Below, in pieces: positions 48,695 through 58,840 of a stretch of 64,000 nt of DNA. The first letter of the stretch is position 1, and the number at the start of each line of letters is the position of its first letter. Source of the stretch: Granulicatella elegans ATCC 700633 (GTDB lineage: Bacteria > Bacillota > Bacilli > Lactobacillales > Aerococcaceae); assembly GCF_000162475.2 (NCBI RefSeq), contig NZ_KI391971.1, positions 954,029 through 1,018,028 on the forward strand. The letters run 5' to 3'. The position numbers and the translations under genes are program-made. The notes beneath the pieces were generated by a model. The model had not been told where the DNA came from, made no database searches, and saw nothing but the letters and a program-made list of their open reading frames with translations.

Positions 48695-49930
48695 TTATCC
48701 TTTCCACTTCTTGAAGCATAAAACTGCATTATGTCCACCAAATCCTAATGAATTACTAATGGCAACATTTACTTCTTTTGCAACACCTGTTAGTGCTGTT
48801 ACATTTACAGAACATGCTTCATCTTGTTCTTTTACATTAATCGTCGGTGGAATAAAATCCTCTCCAACTGCTTTAATACAGGCAATTGCTTCAATAGCTC
48901 CTGCAGCACCTAATAAATGTCCTGTCATTGATTTTGTACTTGAAACATGTACGTTATCTGCAGCTTCTTTTAAAGCGTAGCGAATTGCTGTTACTTCAGA
49001 AGAATCATTTGCAGGAGTACTTGTTCCATGAGCATTAATATAATCTACATCATTTGGAGATAATTGCGCTTCATTTAAAGCCTGTAAAATTGCTTTTCCT
49101 GCACCACTACCATCTGGTGTAGGAGCCGTCATATGATAAGCATCAGCTGTTGCTCCATAACCAACGATTTCAGCATAAATCGTTGCTCCTCTTTTTTGAG
49201 CATGTTCTAAACTTTCTAAAACAACAACTCCTGCTCCTTCCCCCATCACAAAACCATTACGGTTTTTATCAAATGGGATAGAAGCTGCATTTGGGTCTTT
49301 ACTATTACTTAATGCTGTTAAAGCAGCAAATCCTGCAATCCCAATTTCACAAATCGTTGCTTCTGAACCACCAGCTAAAATGACATCAGAATAACCGTGC
49401 TTAATATTTCTGAAAGCTTCACCAATCGCATGAGTTCCACTTGCACAAGCTGTTACAATCGAAGTACAAATTCCTCTAGCTCCTGTTTTCATTGAAATAT
49501 TTCCAGCAATCATATTCCCAATTGTCATCGGAACAAATAATGGAGCAACTCTTGTTGGACCTTTGTCATGCATTTTGATGATTTGTTGTTCCATCGTTGG
49601 TAACCCACCGATACCAGAACTTACAATGACACCAAAACGGTCAAAATCCGTATTTTCATGAGTAATTCCACTATGTTCAACTGCTTGTAACGCTGCTGCA
49701 ATTCCATATTGGCAAAATAAATCCATTCGCTTTGCTTCTTTTCGGTCCATATATAAAGTAGGATCAAATCCTTTTACTTCTGCAGCTACATGAACATCAA
49801 TATCTTTCGTATCAAATTTTGTAATGAAATCTATACCATTTTTACCATTTTTCAATCCATCCCAAAAACTGGCAAGATCATTTCCTAATGGTGTAATAGC
49901 ACCCATTCCTGTAATAACTACTCGATTCAT
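48695..49930 (-). CDS. fabF: 3-oxoacyl-ACP synthase II
   Basis: Condensing enzyme of FASII elongation. It has 411 residues with the thiolase fold. The catalytic Cys lies in TACASGTHAIGEA (about 163), the two His in INAHGTSTPANDSSE and KSMTGHLLGAAGAIE; the C-terminus has NSLGFGGHNA. It lies 12 bp after fabG. Confidence 0.97.
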   Translation of the reverse strand: MNRVVITGMGAITPLGNDLASFWDGLKNGKNGIDFITKFDTKDIDVHVAAEVKGFDPTLYMDRKEAKRMDLFCQYGIAAALQAVEHSGITHENTDFDRFGVIVSSGIGGLPTMEQQIIKMHDKGPTRVAPLFVPMTIGNMIAGNISMKTGARGICTSIVTACASGTHAIGEAFRNIKHGYSDVILAGGSEATICEIGIAGFAALTALSNSKDPNAASIPFDKNRNGFVMGEGAGVVVLESLEHAQKRGATIYAEIVGYGATADAYHMTAPTPDGSGAGKAILQALNEAQLSPNDVDYINAHGTSTPANDSSEVTAIRYALKEAADNVHVSSTKSMTGHLLGAAGAIEAIACIKAVGEDFIPPTINVKEQDEACSVNVTALTGVAKEVNVAISNSLGFGGHNAVLCFKKWKG

Positions 49931-49942
49931 GTTTTTCCTCCT

Positions 49943-50674
49943 TTACATATATAAACCACCGTTAATTTGTAATACTTGTCCTGTCATATATTTTTGTTCG
50001 GCTAAATATAAACAAGCTTCAGCAATATCTTCAACTGTTCCAAATTTACGCATTGGAATTTGTTTTTCCCATTCTTTGCGAATTTTTTCTGGAAGGGCCT
50101 GTGTCATTTCAGTATCAATATATCCAGGTGCGATAGCATTAACGGTAATTCCTCTTGAACCAATTTCTTTTGCTACTGATTTTGTTAAACCAATAATTCC
50201 TGCTTTACTTGCAGCATAATTGACTTGACCAGCATTACCAGATACACCAACAATACTTGTCATATTAATAATACTTCCCGATTTTTGACGTACCATGTAT
50301 GGACTAGCAAAACGAATTAAGTTGAAACAACCTTTTAAATTAATATCAATGACATCATCAAAATCTTTTTCTTTCATTTTTAACACTAATCCATCACGAG
50401 TAATTCCAGCATTATTAATTAAAACATCTATTTTTGAAAACTTCTCAATCGTTTGTTCCACTAAACTTTCAGCAACATCAAATTTTGAAATATCACCAAC
50501 AACACTTAGAACTTCTCCTTGATATGGAGTAAATAATTCTAATACTTCTTGGTCAATTTCTGAAGTTGCATTTAGAACAATATTAGCTCCTTCTTTTGCA
50601 AAGGCTAATGCAATGCCTAATCCAATTCCTCTTCTACTTCCCGTTACAACGACTGTCTTATCAATAAATTTCAT
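49943..50674 (-). CDS. fabG: 3-oxoacyl-ACP reductase
   Basis: NADPH-dependent SDR reductase of FASII. It has 243 residues: cofactor motif TGSRRGIGLGIA (11-22), INNAGITRDGL, catalytic Ser in MTSIVGVSG and the intact Y-x-x-x-K (YAASK), followed by VNAIAPGYIDTEMT. It overlaps the fabD stop by 4 bp. Confidence 0.97.
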   Translation of the reverse strand: MKFIDKTVVVTGSRRGIGLGIALAFAKEGANIVLNATSEIDQEVLELFTPYQGEVLSVVGDISKFDVAESLVEQTIEKFSKIDVLINNAGITRDGLVLKMKEKDFDDVIDINLKGCFNLIRFASPYMVRQKSGSIINMTSIVGVSGNAGQVNYAASKAGIIGLTKSVAKEIGSRGITVNAIAPGYIDTEMTQALPEKIRKEWEKQIPMRKFGTVEDIAEACLYLAEQKYMTGQVLQINGGLYM

Positions 50675-51630
50675 CTATTTCCCTCTTTCATTCTTCGTAA
50701 TTCTTGTACTGTTTGATCCAACAACTTCATTGATTCTGTTTGAAGGACAGTTACTTCGATTGAATGACTTTTGGCAATTTGTTTAATCATTTGAGATAAA
50801 CTTTTTCCAGGTCCAATTTCTACAAACACTCGTACACCTTGTTCTAACATCCATTCAACATTTTGTTTCCATTTAACAGAATGAGTGATTTGTTGTGTCA
50901 ATATTTCTGCTTTAATCGGAATAGAATGTTGTACTCCAGTCACATTACTTAATACTGGAATACTTGGTGTTTGAAACGAAATTGTTTCTATAAAGTCATT
51001 AAATTTTTCTGCTGCTGGAGTCATTAATTCTGTATGAAAAGCTCCACTTACGGGAAGAACAATCGCACGTTTTGCTCCTTGTTCTTTTAATTTTTCTACT
51101 GCTATTTCAACAGCATCCTTTTTCCCACCGATTACTAATTGTCCTGGTGTATTATAGTTGGCAGGAGATACTAATAATCCTTGTTCTTGTAATTCTTTAC
51201 ATACCTTTTCAATGACTTCATCTTCTAATCCCAAAATAGCAGCCATTGTACCAGCATTTTGATTAGCTGCCTCTTGCATCCATTCTCCTCGTTTTGAAAC
51301 AAGCGTCAATGCTGATTCATAACTTAATGCACCACTTGCCATTAATGCACTATATTCCCCCAGAGATAGACCGGCAACGAAATCTGGATGAAATCCTTCT
51401 TCCTCAAGAAACTGTAAAATAAGTTTTGAAACAAATAATAATAAAGGCTGTGTATATTTTGTTTCATGAAGCTTCGTAGAATGTTCATCTTCTAATAGTT
51501 CTAATACTGAAAAATCTAATACTTTTTGTGTTTGTTCTAATAAATTTTGACCCATAGGATTATTTAGAAACTCTAACCCCATTTGAGGTTTTTGACTTCC
51601 TTGTCCTGGGAAAATAAAAGCCGTTTTCAT
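50671..51630 (-). CDS. fabD: Malonyl-CoA:ACP transacylase
   Basis: Loads malonyl groups on ACP. It has 319 residues: start FIFPGQGSQKPQMG, nucleophile motif GLSLGEYSAL (GxSxG, Ser about 90), catalytic His in PVSGAFHTELMTPA and the final Gln-containing EIGPGKSLSQMI. The ATG at 51630 follows AAGGAG; a GTG two codons earlier overlaps the ribosome site. Confidence 0.96.
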   Translation of the reverse strand: MKTAFIFPGQGSQKPQMGLEFLNNPMGQNLLEQTQKVLDFSVLELLEDEHSTKLHETKYTQPLLLFVSKLILQFLEEEGFHPDFVAGLSLGEYSALMASGALSYESALTLVSKRGEWMQEAANQNAGTMAAILGLEDEVIEKVCKELQEQGLLVSPANYNTPGQLVIGGKKDAVEIAVEKLKEQGAKRAIVLPVSGAFHTELMTPAAEKFNDFIETISFQTPSIPVLSNVTGVQHSIPIKAEILTQQITHSVKWKQNVEWMLEQGVRVFVEIGPGKSLSQMIKQIAKSHSIEVTVLQTESMKLLDQTVQELRRMKEGNR

Positions 51631-51679
51631 AAGCACTCCTTATACTTTGAATTTCAAAATAAATTTTGCGTAAAAAAAA

Positions 51680-52639
51680 TTAATCTTCAAAACGTTTCAT
51701 TTGTTCTTGAATCGTTTTAATTGAATCTCTCATTAATTCTTCAATAATTTCTTTACAAGTTTCTTCTTTTTGAATTAAACCAGCAATTTGTCCTGCCATC
51801 ATCGATCCCATTTGAGTATCCCCTTCAACAACAATTCGTCTAAGAGCTCCTTTTCCAATAGCTTCTAATCGTTCAAAATCAGGATTTTCTTTACTTGTTT
51901 CTTCTTTTTCTGCTTGTAAATAAATTTTTGTTAATTTGTTTCTTAATACACGTACTGGATGTCCTGTAATTTGTCCAGTAATTACTGTATCAATATCTTT
52001 TGCTTTAATCACTGCTTGCTTAAAGTTATCATGGGCAGTAGATTCTTTTGCAACTAAAAATCTAGTTCCTAATTGAACAGCTTCAGCACCTAACATCAAT
52101 GCAGCTGCCATTCCACGACCATCACCAATACCACCAGCTGCGATAACAGGGATATTTACAGCATCGACTACTTGAGGCAATAAAGCAATGGTAGTTGTTT
52201 TACCAATATGTCCTCCTGCTTCCATACCTTCAATGACAACAGCGTCAGCCCCAGCTTTTTCCATACGTTTTGCTAAAGCTACAGAAGCTACTACTGGGAT
52301 GACAATAATACCAGCAGCTTTAAATTTATCCATATATTTTCCTGGATTTCCAGCACCAGTACAAACAACTTTTACACCCGCTTGGCAAACCACATCTACT
52401 ACTTCATCTACGAAAGGGCTTAATAGCATGATATTAACTCCGAAAGGTTTATCCGTTAATTGCTTCATTTCATCAATAAATCCTTGTACAACTGGACCAG
52501 GAGCATGACCACAAGCAATAATTCCTAGCCCACCTGCATTGGATACCGCACTTGCTAAAGATGGATTCGCAACCCATGCCATTCCACCTTGAATAATAGG
52601 ATACTGGATACCAAGTAATTGACTAATTTTTGATTCCAT
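51680..52639 (-). CDS. fabK: Enoyl-ACP reductase II (FMN)
   Basis: A flavoenzyme reducing enoyl-ACP, replacing FabI. It has 319 residues, TIM barrel of the nitronate-monooxygenase/FabK group: PIIQGGMAWVANPSLASAVSNAG-type start (about 13-35), IEGMEAGGHIG, PVIAAGGIGDGRGMAAALML and GTRFLVAKES. The ATG at 52639 is better placed relative to AAAGGA than the one three codons upstream. No fabI is seen in the window; FabK carriers are typically less sensitive to triclosan. Confidence 0.96.
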   Translation of the reverse strand: MESKISQLLGIQYPIIQGGMAWVANPSLASAVSNAGGLGIIACGHAPGPVVQGFIDEMKQLTDKPFGVNIMLLSPFVDEVVDVVCQAGVKVVCTGAGNPGKYMDKFKAAGIIVIPVVASVALAKRMEKAGADAVVIEGMEAGGHIGKTTTIALLPQVVDAVNIPVIAAGGIGDGRGMAAALMLGAEAVQLGTRFLVAKESTAHDNFKQAVIKAKDIDTVITGQITGHPVRVLRNKLTKIYLQAEKEETSKENPDFERLEAIGKGALRRIVVEGDTQMGSMMAGQIAGLIQKEETCKEIIEELMRDSIKTIQEQMKRFED

Positions 52640-52654
52640 AAAACTCATCCTTTA

Positions 52655-52885
52655 TTATTTTTCTGCTAATTGGTTATCAACGTATTTTACTAAATCTTCT
52701 ACAGTTTCTAATCCATCTTCTGTATCGATTTTTACATCAAATTCATCTTCAATATCATTGATGATTTGGAATAAATCTAAGCTATCTGCTTCTAATTCAT
52801 CTTTTAAGCTAGTTGATAATTGTACTTCTTCTTTTTCTTTTCCTAATTGTTCTGTAATAATTTCTTGAATTTTTTCGAATGTCAT
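52655..52885 (-). CDS. acpP: Acyl carrier protein
   Basis: A 76-residue acidic four-helix carrier with the phosphopantetheine Ser in [16 protein letters not shown] (DSL motif, Ser about 37). It carries growing acyl chains through FASII. The ATG at 52885 follows GGAGG; the frame is open five codons further. Its place between fabH and fabK is the usual one in streptococci and enterococci. Confidence 0.97.
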   Translation of the reverse strand: MTFEKIQEIITEQLGKEKEEVQLSTSLKDELEADSLDLFQIINDIEDEFDVKIDTEDGLETVEDLVKYVDNQLAEK

Positions 52886-52904
52886 GTTTGTTTCCTCCAA
52901 ATAG

Positions 52905-53858
52905 TTAAATTGTTATTATCATACTTCCCCAAGATAATCCGCCACCAAAGCCACTTAGTAGTAATTTTTGACCACTACCAATCGTAATCAATTGATTTCG
53001 AACTAATTCATCTAGAAGAATTGGAATACTTGCTGCTGAAGTATTTCCTACACTAGCTAGATTTGTTGGGAATTTTTCAATTGGTTGTTTTAATTTTTTT
53101 GCAACTTGTTCGATTAATCGAACATTTGCTTGATGAAGTACATATAAATCTACATCATCAGCACTCATTTGAGCTTTTTCTAGAGTTTCTGAAATATTTT
53201 TTGGAACTTTCCTCGAAACGAGTTCAAAAACTCCTCTACCATCCATTCTCATCGTGGAAATTGTATGTTGCTCCAATCTTTCTCCACAAACTAATGCTTC
53301 TCCTTTTTGGCCATCAGAACGCAAAGTTTCAACAAATAATGTTGTATCATCTGTTTTTTCTAATAAAACTGCGCCTGCTCCATCGCCGAATAAAATAGCG
53401 GTAGAACGATCTTTCCAATCTAAAACAGATAACATAGTTTCAGCACCAATCACAATACCATATTTTTGATTTCCGGCTGAAAGCATCTTTATAGCTGTGG
53501 ATAAAGCAAATACAAATCCTGCACAAGCTGCACTTATATCAAATGCAAATGCATTAGTGGCGCCAATTGCTCCTTGAACTTTTGCTGCACAAGAAGGACT
53601 CATAGAATCAGGAGTCATTGTTGCTACGATGACAAATTCAATTTCTTCTGGATGTATTGCAGACTCTTCTAAAAGCTTTTGAGCAGCTTTTATCGCTAAA
53701 TCACTTGTTGTTAACTCTCTAGCATAACGTCTTGATTGAATTCCAGTTCTTTTTCGAATCCATTCATCTGTAGTATCTAATTGAAGCTCCCAATCAGCAT
53801 TTTTTATTTCATGAATTGGTAGGTAAGAACTTGTATGAATCACTTTTACAGTGGACAT
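52905..53858 (-). CDS. fabH: 3-oxoacyl-ACP synthase III
   Basis: Initiates FASII by condensing acetyl-CoA with malonyl-ACP. It has 317 residues: catalytic Cys in [14 protein letters not shown] (about 112), His in [18 protein letters not shown] and Asn in [13 protein letters not shown]. The ATG at 53858 shares one base with the fabT stop (TGATG), preceded by AAGGAGAG, so translation is coupled to the regulator. Confidence 0.96.
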   Translation of the reverse strand: MSTVKVIHTSSYLPIHEIKNADWELQLDTTDEWIRKRTGIQSRRYARELTTSDLAIKAAQKLLEESAIHPEEIEFVIVATMTPDSMSPSCAAKVQGAIGATNAFAFDISAACAGFVFALSTAIKMLSAGNQKYGIVIGAETMLSVLDWKDRSTAILFGDGAGAVLLEKTDDTTLFVETLRSDGQKGEALVCGERLEQHTISTMRMDGRGVFELVSRKVPKNISETLEKAQMSADDVDLYVLHQANVRLIEQVAKKLKQPIEKFPTNLASVGNTSAASIPILLDELVRNQLITIGSGQKLLLSGFGGGLSWGSMIITI

Positions 53859-54322
53859 CAAATCTCTCCTTTTTGAACTTCAGCTTTGGCTTCATGTAAA
53901 AAGTTATATAAATTATGAAGACCTTTTACTAAAATAGCCATTTCTTCCTCGTTCATTCCTTCAATCGTACGTTTCACTAATTTTTCATGAAACTTACGAT
54001 GTAATCGATACAAGAGACGTCCTTTACTTGTTAAACCTAATCTAACAATTCGTCGATCTTTTGTATCTTTTAAGCGTTCAACATATCCTTTTTTCACTAA
54101 TGCATTAACTGCCACTGTTAGCGTCCCAACCGTTACATTTAATGTATTGGCAACTTCTGTTGTCGTGAGTTCACGGTACATGCCGATTGCTTCAATTGCA
54201 TGCATTTCTTTAATCGATAAATCTTTGAATTGACTTTGTGCCAATGAAGATTCTTCAATATCAAGCATTTGGTTAAAGACGTCTACCAAATACTCATTAA
54301 TTTTCTCTAGAGTTGTTTCCAT
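53858..54322 (-). CDS. fabT: MarR-family fatty-acid synthesis repressor
   Basis: A 154-residue MarR-type winged-helix repressor. The HTH is in ELTTTEVANTLNVTVGTLT, and the wing in VERLKDTKDRRIVRLGLT. FabT in streptococci and enterococci binds acyl-ACP as co-repressor and shuts off this operon. It is the first gene, directly behind a strong promoter and a long palindrome (54338-54370), so it almost surely represses itself and all genes to accA. Confidence 0.94.
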   Translation of the reverse strand: METTLEKINEYLVDVFNQMLDIEESSLAQSQFKDLSIKEMHAIEAIGMYRELTTTEVANTLNVTVGTLTVAVNALVKKGYVERLKDTKDRRIVRLGLTSKGRLLYRLHRKFHEKLVKRTIEGMNEEEMAILVKGLHNLYNFLHEAKAEVQKGEI

Positions 54323-54337
54323 TACTTTCTCCTAATT

Positions 54338-54370
54338 AGTTTGAATATCAAATCATTTGATATTCAAACT
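54338..54370. promoter_or_regulatory. FabT operator: perfect 33-bp inverted repeat
   Basis: AGTTTGAATATCAAAT (54338-54353) and ATTTGATATTCAAACT (54355-54370) are exact inverted copies around one base. They contain the TTTGANTATCAAA-like FabT box twice. It lies between the promoter -10 and the fabT ribosome site. Confidence 0.85.
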
Positions 54371-54396
54371 ATACTAAATAATATTTTGAATGTCAA
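54368..54396 (-). promoter_or_regulatory. Promoter of the fab/acc operon
   Basis: A consensus -35 TTGACA (54391-54396) and TATAGT (54368-54373) on the minus strand, 17-bp spacer. The -10 overlaps the operator's outer arm by three bases, and the -35 is embedded in another half-site-like TTTGACATTCAAA. Confidence 0.85.
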
Positions 54397-54458
54397 ACAT
54401 TTTTTGCAAAAAAAATTTCTCTTTCAATTCTATGAATTCAAAAGAGAAATTTTCATCA

Positions 54459-56717
54459 TTATTCAATTGGTGTAACTATTAATCTTAATGCATGTAATAG
54501 CACTACTACTGTACTTCCTTCATGAAGAACGACTCCAAGTGTTAAATCACTCCACCCAAGGAAATTTAATAGCACTAATACAATCACAATGAATAAAGAA
54601 AAAATTAAATTTTGCTTTGTAACAGTCATCATTAATTTTGAAACTTTATGTAATGTTTTTAAAGAATCTAATTGACTATTCATTAATACAATATCACTTG
54701 ATTCCATTGCAACATCAGTTCCTTTTCCCATCGCAATCCCAACTTCTGCATTCACTAACGCTGGTGCATCATTAATACCGTCTCCAACCATTGCAATTGT
54801 CGGATATTTCATAGACCACTCTTTTAAGGTATTTGCTTTTTCTTCTGGTAATACATTAGCTCTTACTTCATCCACTTCTAATTCGTTAGCAATTGCCTCA
54901 GCTGTTTGAATAGAATCTCCCGTTAAAAGCATCGTTTGAATATTTTCTTCTTTGAAATAATCAATCACTTGTTTAGCCTCTTCTTTCGGAGTATCTAAAA
55001 GGGCTACTGCTCCAACTACTAAATGATCCTCACTTAAAACTACAACTGTTTTTCCTTCATTCATCCACTGCTCAACAATTGCTGTATATTTTCCTAATGT
55101 AGCAAAACTAGAAGGTTTTCCAATACGATATGTGTGATTTCTGTAAGTTGCTTCTAATCCAATTCCTACTTTTGGTGTAACAGATAATGAGTAAGTACGA
55201 TAAGCTAATCCAGATTCTACGATTGCAAAGGCTAATGGATGATTTACTTTTTTCTCCATCGATACAAGAATGGAATATAATTCAAATTCACGATCTTTAT
55301 CCATCACTTTTGCCACAACTTTAGGTGTACCATTTGTTAGTGTACCAGTTTTATCAAAAGCAATCGCTTCAACTTCAGACATTTTTTCTAAAGAAGCTCC
55401 AGATTTAATAAAGATTCCTTTTCTAGATAAAGTTGAAATAGCAGCTACTGTTACGGGTGTAGCACTAGCGGCTAGTGCACATGGAGAAACAGCAATTAAA
55501 TAAACCATTCCACGATAAAAAGCTGTTAAGAAATCCCAGTTTAAAAATAGAATTCCGATTACTAACACAACTGGGAATGAAGCCAATACAATTGTGACAT
55601 AGACTGGTTCCCATTTCTTTAAGAAACTACCTGTACGAGTTAATGATTGACCAGCTTCTTGTACTAAAGTAATAATCTTTCCAAGTACACTGTCTTGTTG
55701 TTTTTTAGTAACCTTAACGAGCAATGTTTGGGTTAAATTTAAAGTTCCAGCAAACACTTCACTTCCTACTTCTTTTTCAACTGGAATTGATTCTCCAGTT
55801 ACAGAAGCTTGATTAATAGAGGACATTCCTTCAATAATTATTCCATCTGCTGAAATTTGACTTCCATTCAATACTTGGATAATATCTCCAATTTCTAAAG
55901 AAGAAGCATCTACTTCTTCAAAGTGTCCATGATTCATTTTTTTCAACGCTAATTTTGGTTGTAATTGTAATAATTGAGTCATATCTTTACGACTTTTCTT
56001 TTCGACATATTCTTCAAGTGAATGAGCAATCGTAAAAATAACAATTAGCATTGCTGCTTCTTCAAATTTCCCAATAAAAATCGCACCAAGTGCAGCAAGT
56101 GTCATGAGTAAATGAACATTTGGACGGAACTTTTTAAAATGCTTTGTTTCCTCAATAGTATCCATAATTCCTTCAGTAATGACTTCTTTCCCAATACAAG
56201 CAATTGTTAAAAGGAATAAGGCATTTGCTATCCAAGCTACACTACTTTCTAAAAACAATGCTAATACAAACATACCAATCGCAAGAACCCAACGCTGCCA
56301 AGAAATTTCATGATGATGGTGACCAGAACAATGACCACAATGATCATGAGAATGATGGTGAGAATCATGATTGTGACTATGATATCCACTGTGTTCATGA
56401 GAATGATGATGTGATTCATGATCGTGACTATGATGTTCACTGTGTTCATGAGAATGATGATGTGATTCATGATCGTGACTATGATGTCTACTGTGTTCAT
56501 GAGAATGATGATGTGAATCATGATTGTAACTATGATGTCCACTATGTTCATGAGAATGATGATGTGATTCATGATCGTGACTATGATGTCCACTGTGTTC
56601 ATGAGAATGTTCTTCATGATGATGTATTTCTTCATTTGTTCTTTGATTCAATAATTGATTCCATTTTAGTTTAAAAACTTCCATAAATTCTTCTAAAACT
56701 TTAAATCGATGTTTCAT
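54459..56717 (-). CDS. P1B-type metal-transporting ATPase with His-rich repeat N-terminus
   Basis: A 752-residue heavy-metal efflux ATPase. The membrane metal site reads SPCALAASATP and the last helices LHEGSTVVVLLHALRL: SPC plus HEGST is the signature of the P1B-4 group (Co/Fe/Zn exporters such as PfeT/ZosA). The actuator has ASVTGESIPVEKE, phosphorylation DKTGTLTNG and hinge MVGDGINDAPAL. Residues 37-121 are five 17-residue units of HSHEHSGHHSHDHESHH, then HSHDHCGHCSGHHHH, a probable metal-binding tail. The ATG at 56717 is preferred (AAAGG nine bases upstream). No metal regulator gene is adjacent. Confidence 0.93.
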   Translation of the reverse strand: MKHRFKVLEEFMEVFKLKWNQLLNQRTNEEIHHHEEHSHEHSGHHSHDHESHHHSHEHSGHHSYNHDSHHHSHEHSRHHSHDHESHHHSHEHSEHHSHDHESHHHSHEHSGYHSHNHDSHHHSHDHCGHCSGHHHHEISWQRWVLAIGMFVLALFLESSVAWIANALFLLTIACIGKEVITEGIMDTIEETKHFKKFRPNVHLLMTLAALGAIFIGKFEEAAMLIVIFTIAHSLEEYVEKKSRKDMTQLLQLQPKLALKKMNHGHFEEVDASSLEIGDIIQVLNGSQISADGIIIEGMSSINQASVTGESIPVEKEVGSEVFAGTLNLTQTLLVKVTKKQQDSVLGKIITLVQEAGQSLTRTGSFLKKWEPVYVTIVLASFPVVLVIGILFLNWDFLTAFYRGMVYLIAVSPCALAASATPVTVAAISTLSRKGIFIKSGASLEKMSEVEAIAFDKTGTLTNGTPKVVAKVMDKDREFELYSILVSMEKKVNHPLAFAIVESGLAYRTYSLSVTPKVGIGLEATYRNHTYRIGKPSSFATLGKYTAIVEQWMNEGKTVVVLSEDHLVVGAVALLDTPKEEAKQVIDYFKEENIQTMLLTGDSIQTAEAIANELEVDEVRANVLPEEKANTLKEWSMKYPTIAMVGDGINDAPALVNAEVGIAMGKGTDVAMESSDIVLMNSQLDSLKTLHKVSKLMMTVTKQNLIFSLFIVIVLVLLNFLGWSDLTLGVVLHEGSTVVVLLHALRLIVTPIE
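56355..56609 (-). repeat. Five tandem 51-bp coding repeats (His-rich)
   Basis: Five in-frame 51-bp units inside the metal ATPase gene encode 17-residue variants of HSHEHSGHHSHDHESHH. Differences between units are few (SGHHSYNHD, SRHH, SEHH, SGYHSHNHD), so copy number probably changes by slippage or recombination. Confidence 0.9.
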
Positions 56718-56776
56718 ACTCCACAACCTTTCTTACTGAATCTATTATACATGAACCTTCATATTTCAACAAAAAA

Positions 56777-56862
56777 AAATTGACTTTTTCTAGTAGTAGT
56801 TTAGCCATGAGATTCGCATAGCGAAGCTGCTGACGTCCTTTACTACTTAAAAAAGTCAATTT
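56777..56862 (+). repeat. Structured intergenic repeat, short form (copy 9)
   Basis: Outer stem AAATTGACTTTTT with AAAAAGTCAATTT, inner GTAGTA/TACTAC, and core TTTAGCCATGAGATTCG ... CGAAGCTGCTGACGTCCTTTACTAC. It lies between the metal ATPase gene and the comN-like gene. Confidence 0.8.
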
Positions 56863-56882
56863 CAAGAAATTTTCATAAAATA

Positions 56883-57167
56883 TTAATCTAACAAAGCACT
56901 CAAATCAATGGAATCTAATGTCATTTCCGTTGAAGTTTGAGCCATAATCGATTCATAATCAAAATAATCATTAATCGTTAATTGGTTCAACTGATAAATT
57001 TGTTCAAATAAATTATCAGGTTTACTCTTCTTCCATCGATACGTCACAAAATAACTTGCAATATCATAACTGGAAATTGATTCATATCCTTGTGTAATAA
57101 ACTCAATCGTTTTATATCCTAACCAAGGACGAAATTGTTCTAAAAATTCTTCTTGTTTATCCATCAT
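56883..57167 (-). CDS. comN: ComN-like post-transcriptional regulator
   Basis: A 94-residue small protein that looks like B. subtilis ComN (YrzD), which promotes translation of the comE mRNA. It has FRPWLGYKTIEFITQGYESI followed by SSYDIASYFVTYRWKK, the helical pattern of that family, and an acidic tail. Its position beside yajC and tgt matches the Bacillus gene order, which supports the call. The ribosome site is poor; ATG at 57167 or 57164. Whether it acts on competence genes here is unknown. Confidence 0.72.
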   Translation of the reverse strand: MMDKQEEFLEQFRPWLGYKTIEFITQGYESISSYDIASYFVTYRWKKSKPDNLFEQIYQLNQLTINDYFDYESIMAQTSTEMTLDSIDLSALLD

Positions 57168-57182
57168 GACTAAGAGTTTTTA

Positions 57183-57482
57183 CTATTCTCCATCAACAAC
57201 AGGAACATTATTTTCTCCAGCTGTTGGAACAACATGATGAATCGCACGACGTTCAAATGTTAAATAAACACCATCACAGTCAATTTCAACTGTTTGATCT
57301 ACTGTATCAATATAATGGACTACTCCATGTAAGCCCCCAATGGTAACAACATGATCCCCAGCTTTCAAAGCATTCATTTGCTCTTGTAATTTTTTAGTAC
57401 GCTCACGATTTTTACGACCAAAGAACCACCAAGCTCCTCCTAGTGCAACAATATAAAGTAACATTAATGCTAATTGACTCAT
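57183..57482 (-). CDS. yajC: Preprotein translocase auxiliary subunit YajC
   Basis: A 99-residue single-span membrane protein: N-terminal helix LALMLLYIVALGGAWWFFG, then a basic stretch and a small beta domain (NALKAGDHVVTIGGLHGVV). It associates with SecDF and SecYEG. It follows tgt, the common order. GGAG lies upstream of its ATG. Confidence 0.93.
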   Translation of the reverse strand: MSQLALMLLYIVALGGAWWFFGRKNRERTKKLQEQMNALKAGDHVVTIGGLHGVVHYIDTVDQTVEIDCDGVYLTFERRAIHHVVPTAGENNVPVVDGE

Positions 57483-57538
57483 TTACAACACTCCTTCATT
57501 TAATGTATTACTACTGTATCAAATTTTTCCTAAGAATA

Positions 57539-58708
<1,170 letters not shown>

Positions 58709-58782
58709 TCAACTATATAACTGTATCTCACTATGTTCTATTTGTCCAATATTTTATAAGATTTTAAGTAAATAAACAAAAA

Positions 58783-58821
58783 AACTTCAAAAGTTAGATT
58801 CTATTTCTAACTTTTGAAGTT
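58783..58821 (-). terminator. Terminator after the IscA-like gene
   Basis: AACTTCAAAAGTTAGA (58783-58798) pairs perfectly with TCTAACTTTTGAAGTT (58806-58821); on the minus strand TTTTTG follows. Confidence 0.85.
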
Positions 58822-58840
58822 GAATTTCTCTATTAATAGA

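Noticed and set aside
56355-56609. Regularly spaced repeats resembling a CRISPR array
   Set aside because: The units are contiguous, in frame and code for His-rich peptide; there are no spacers and no cas genes.
56261-56674. Long open frames on both strands over the His-rich repeats (124 residues on minus, 156 on plus)
   Set aside because: They are by-products of the 51-bp repeat array in other frames of the metal ATPase gene, without ribosome sites or recognisable domains.
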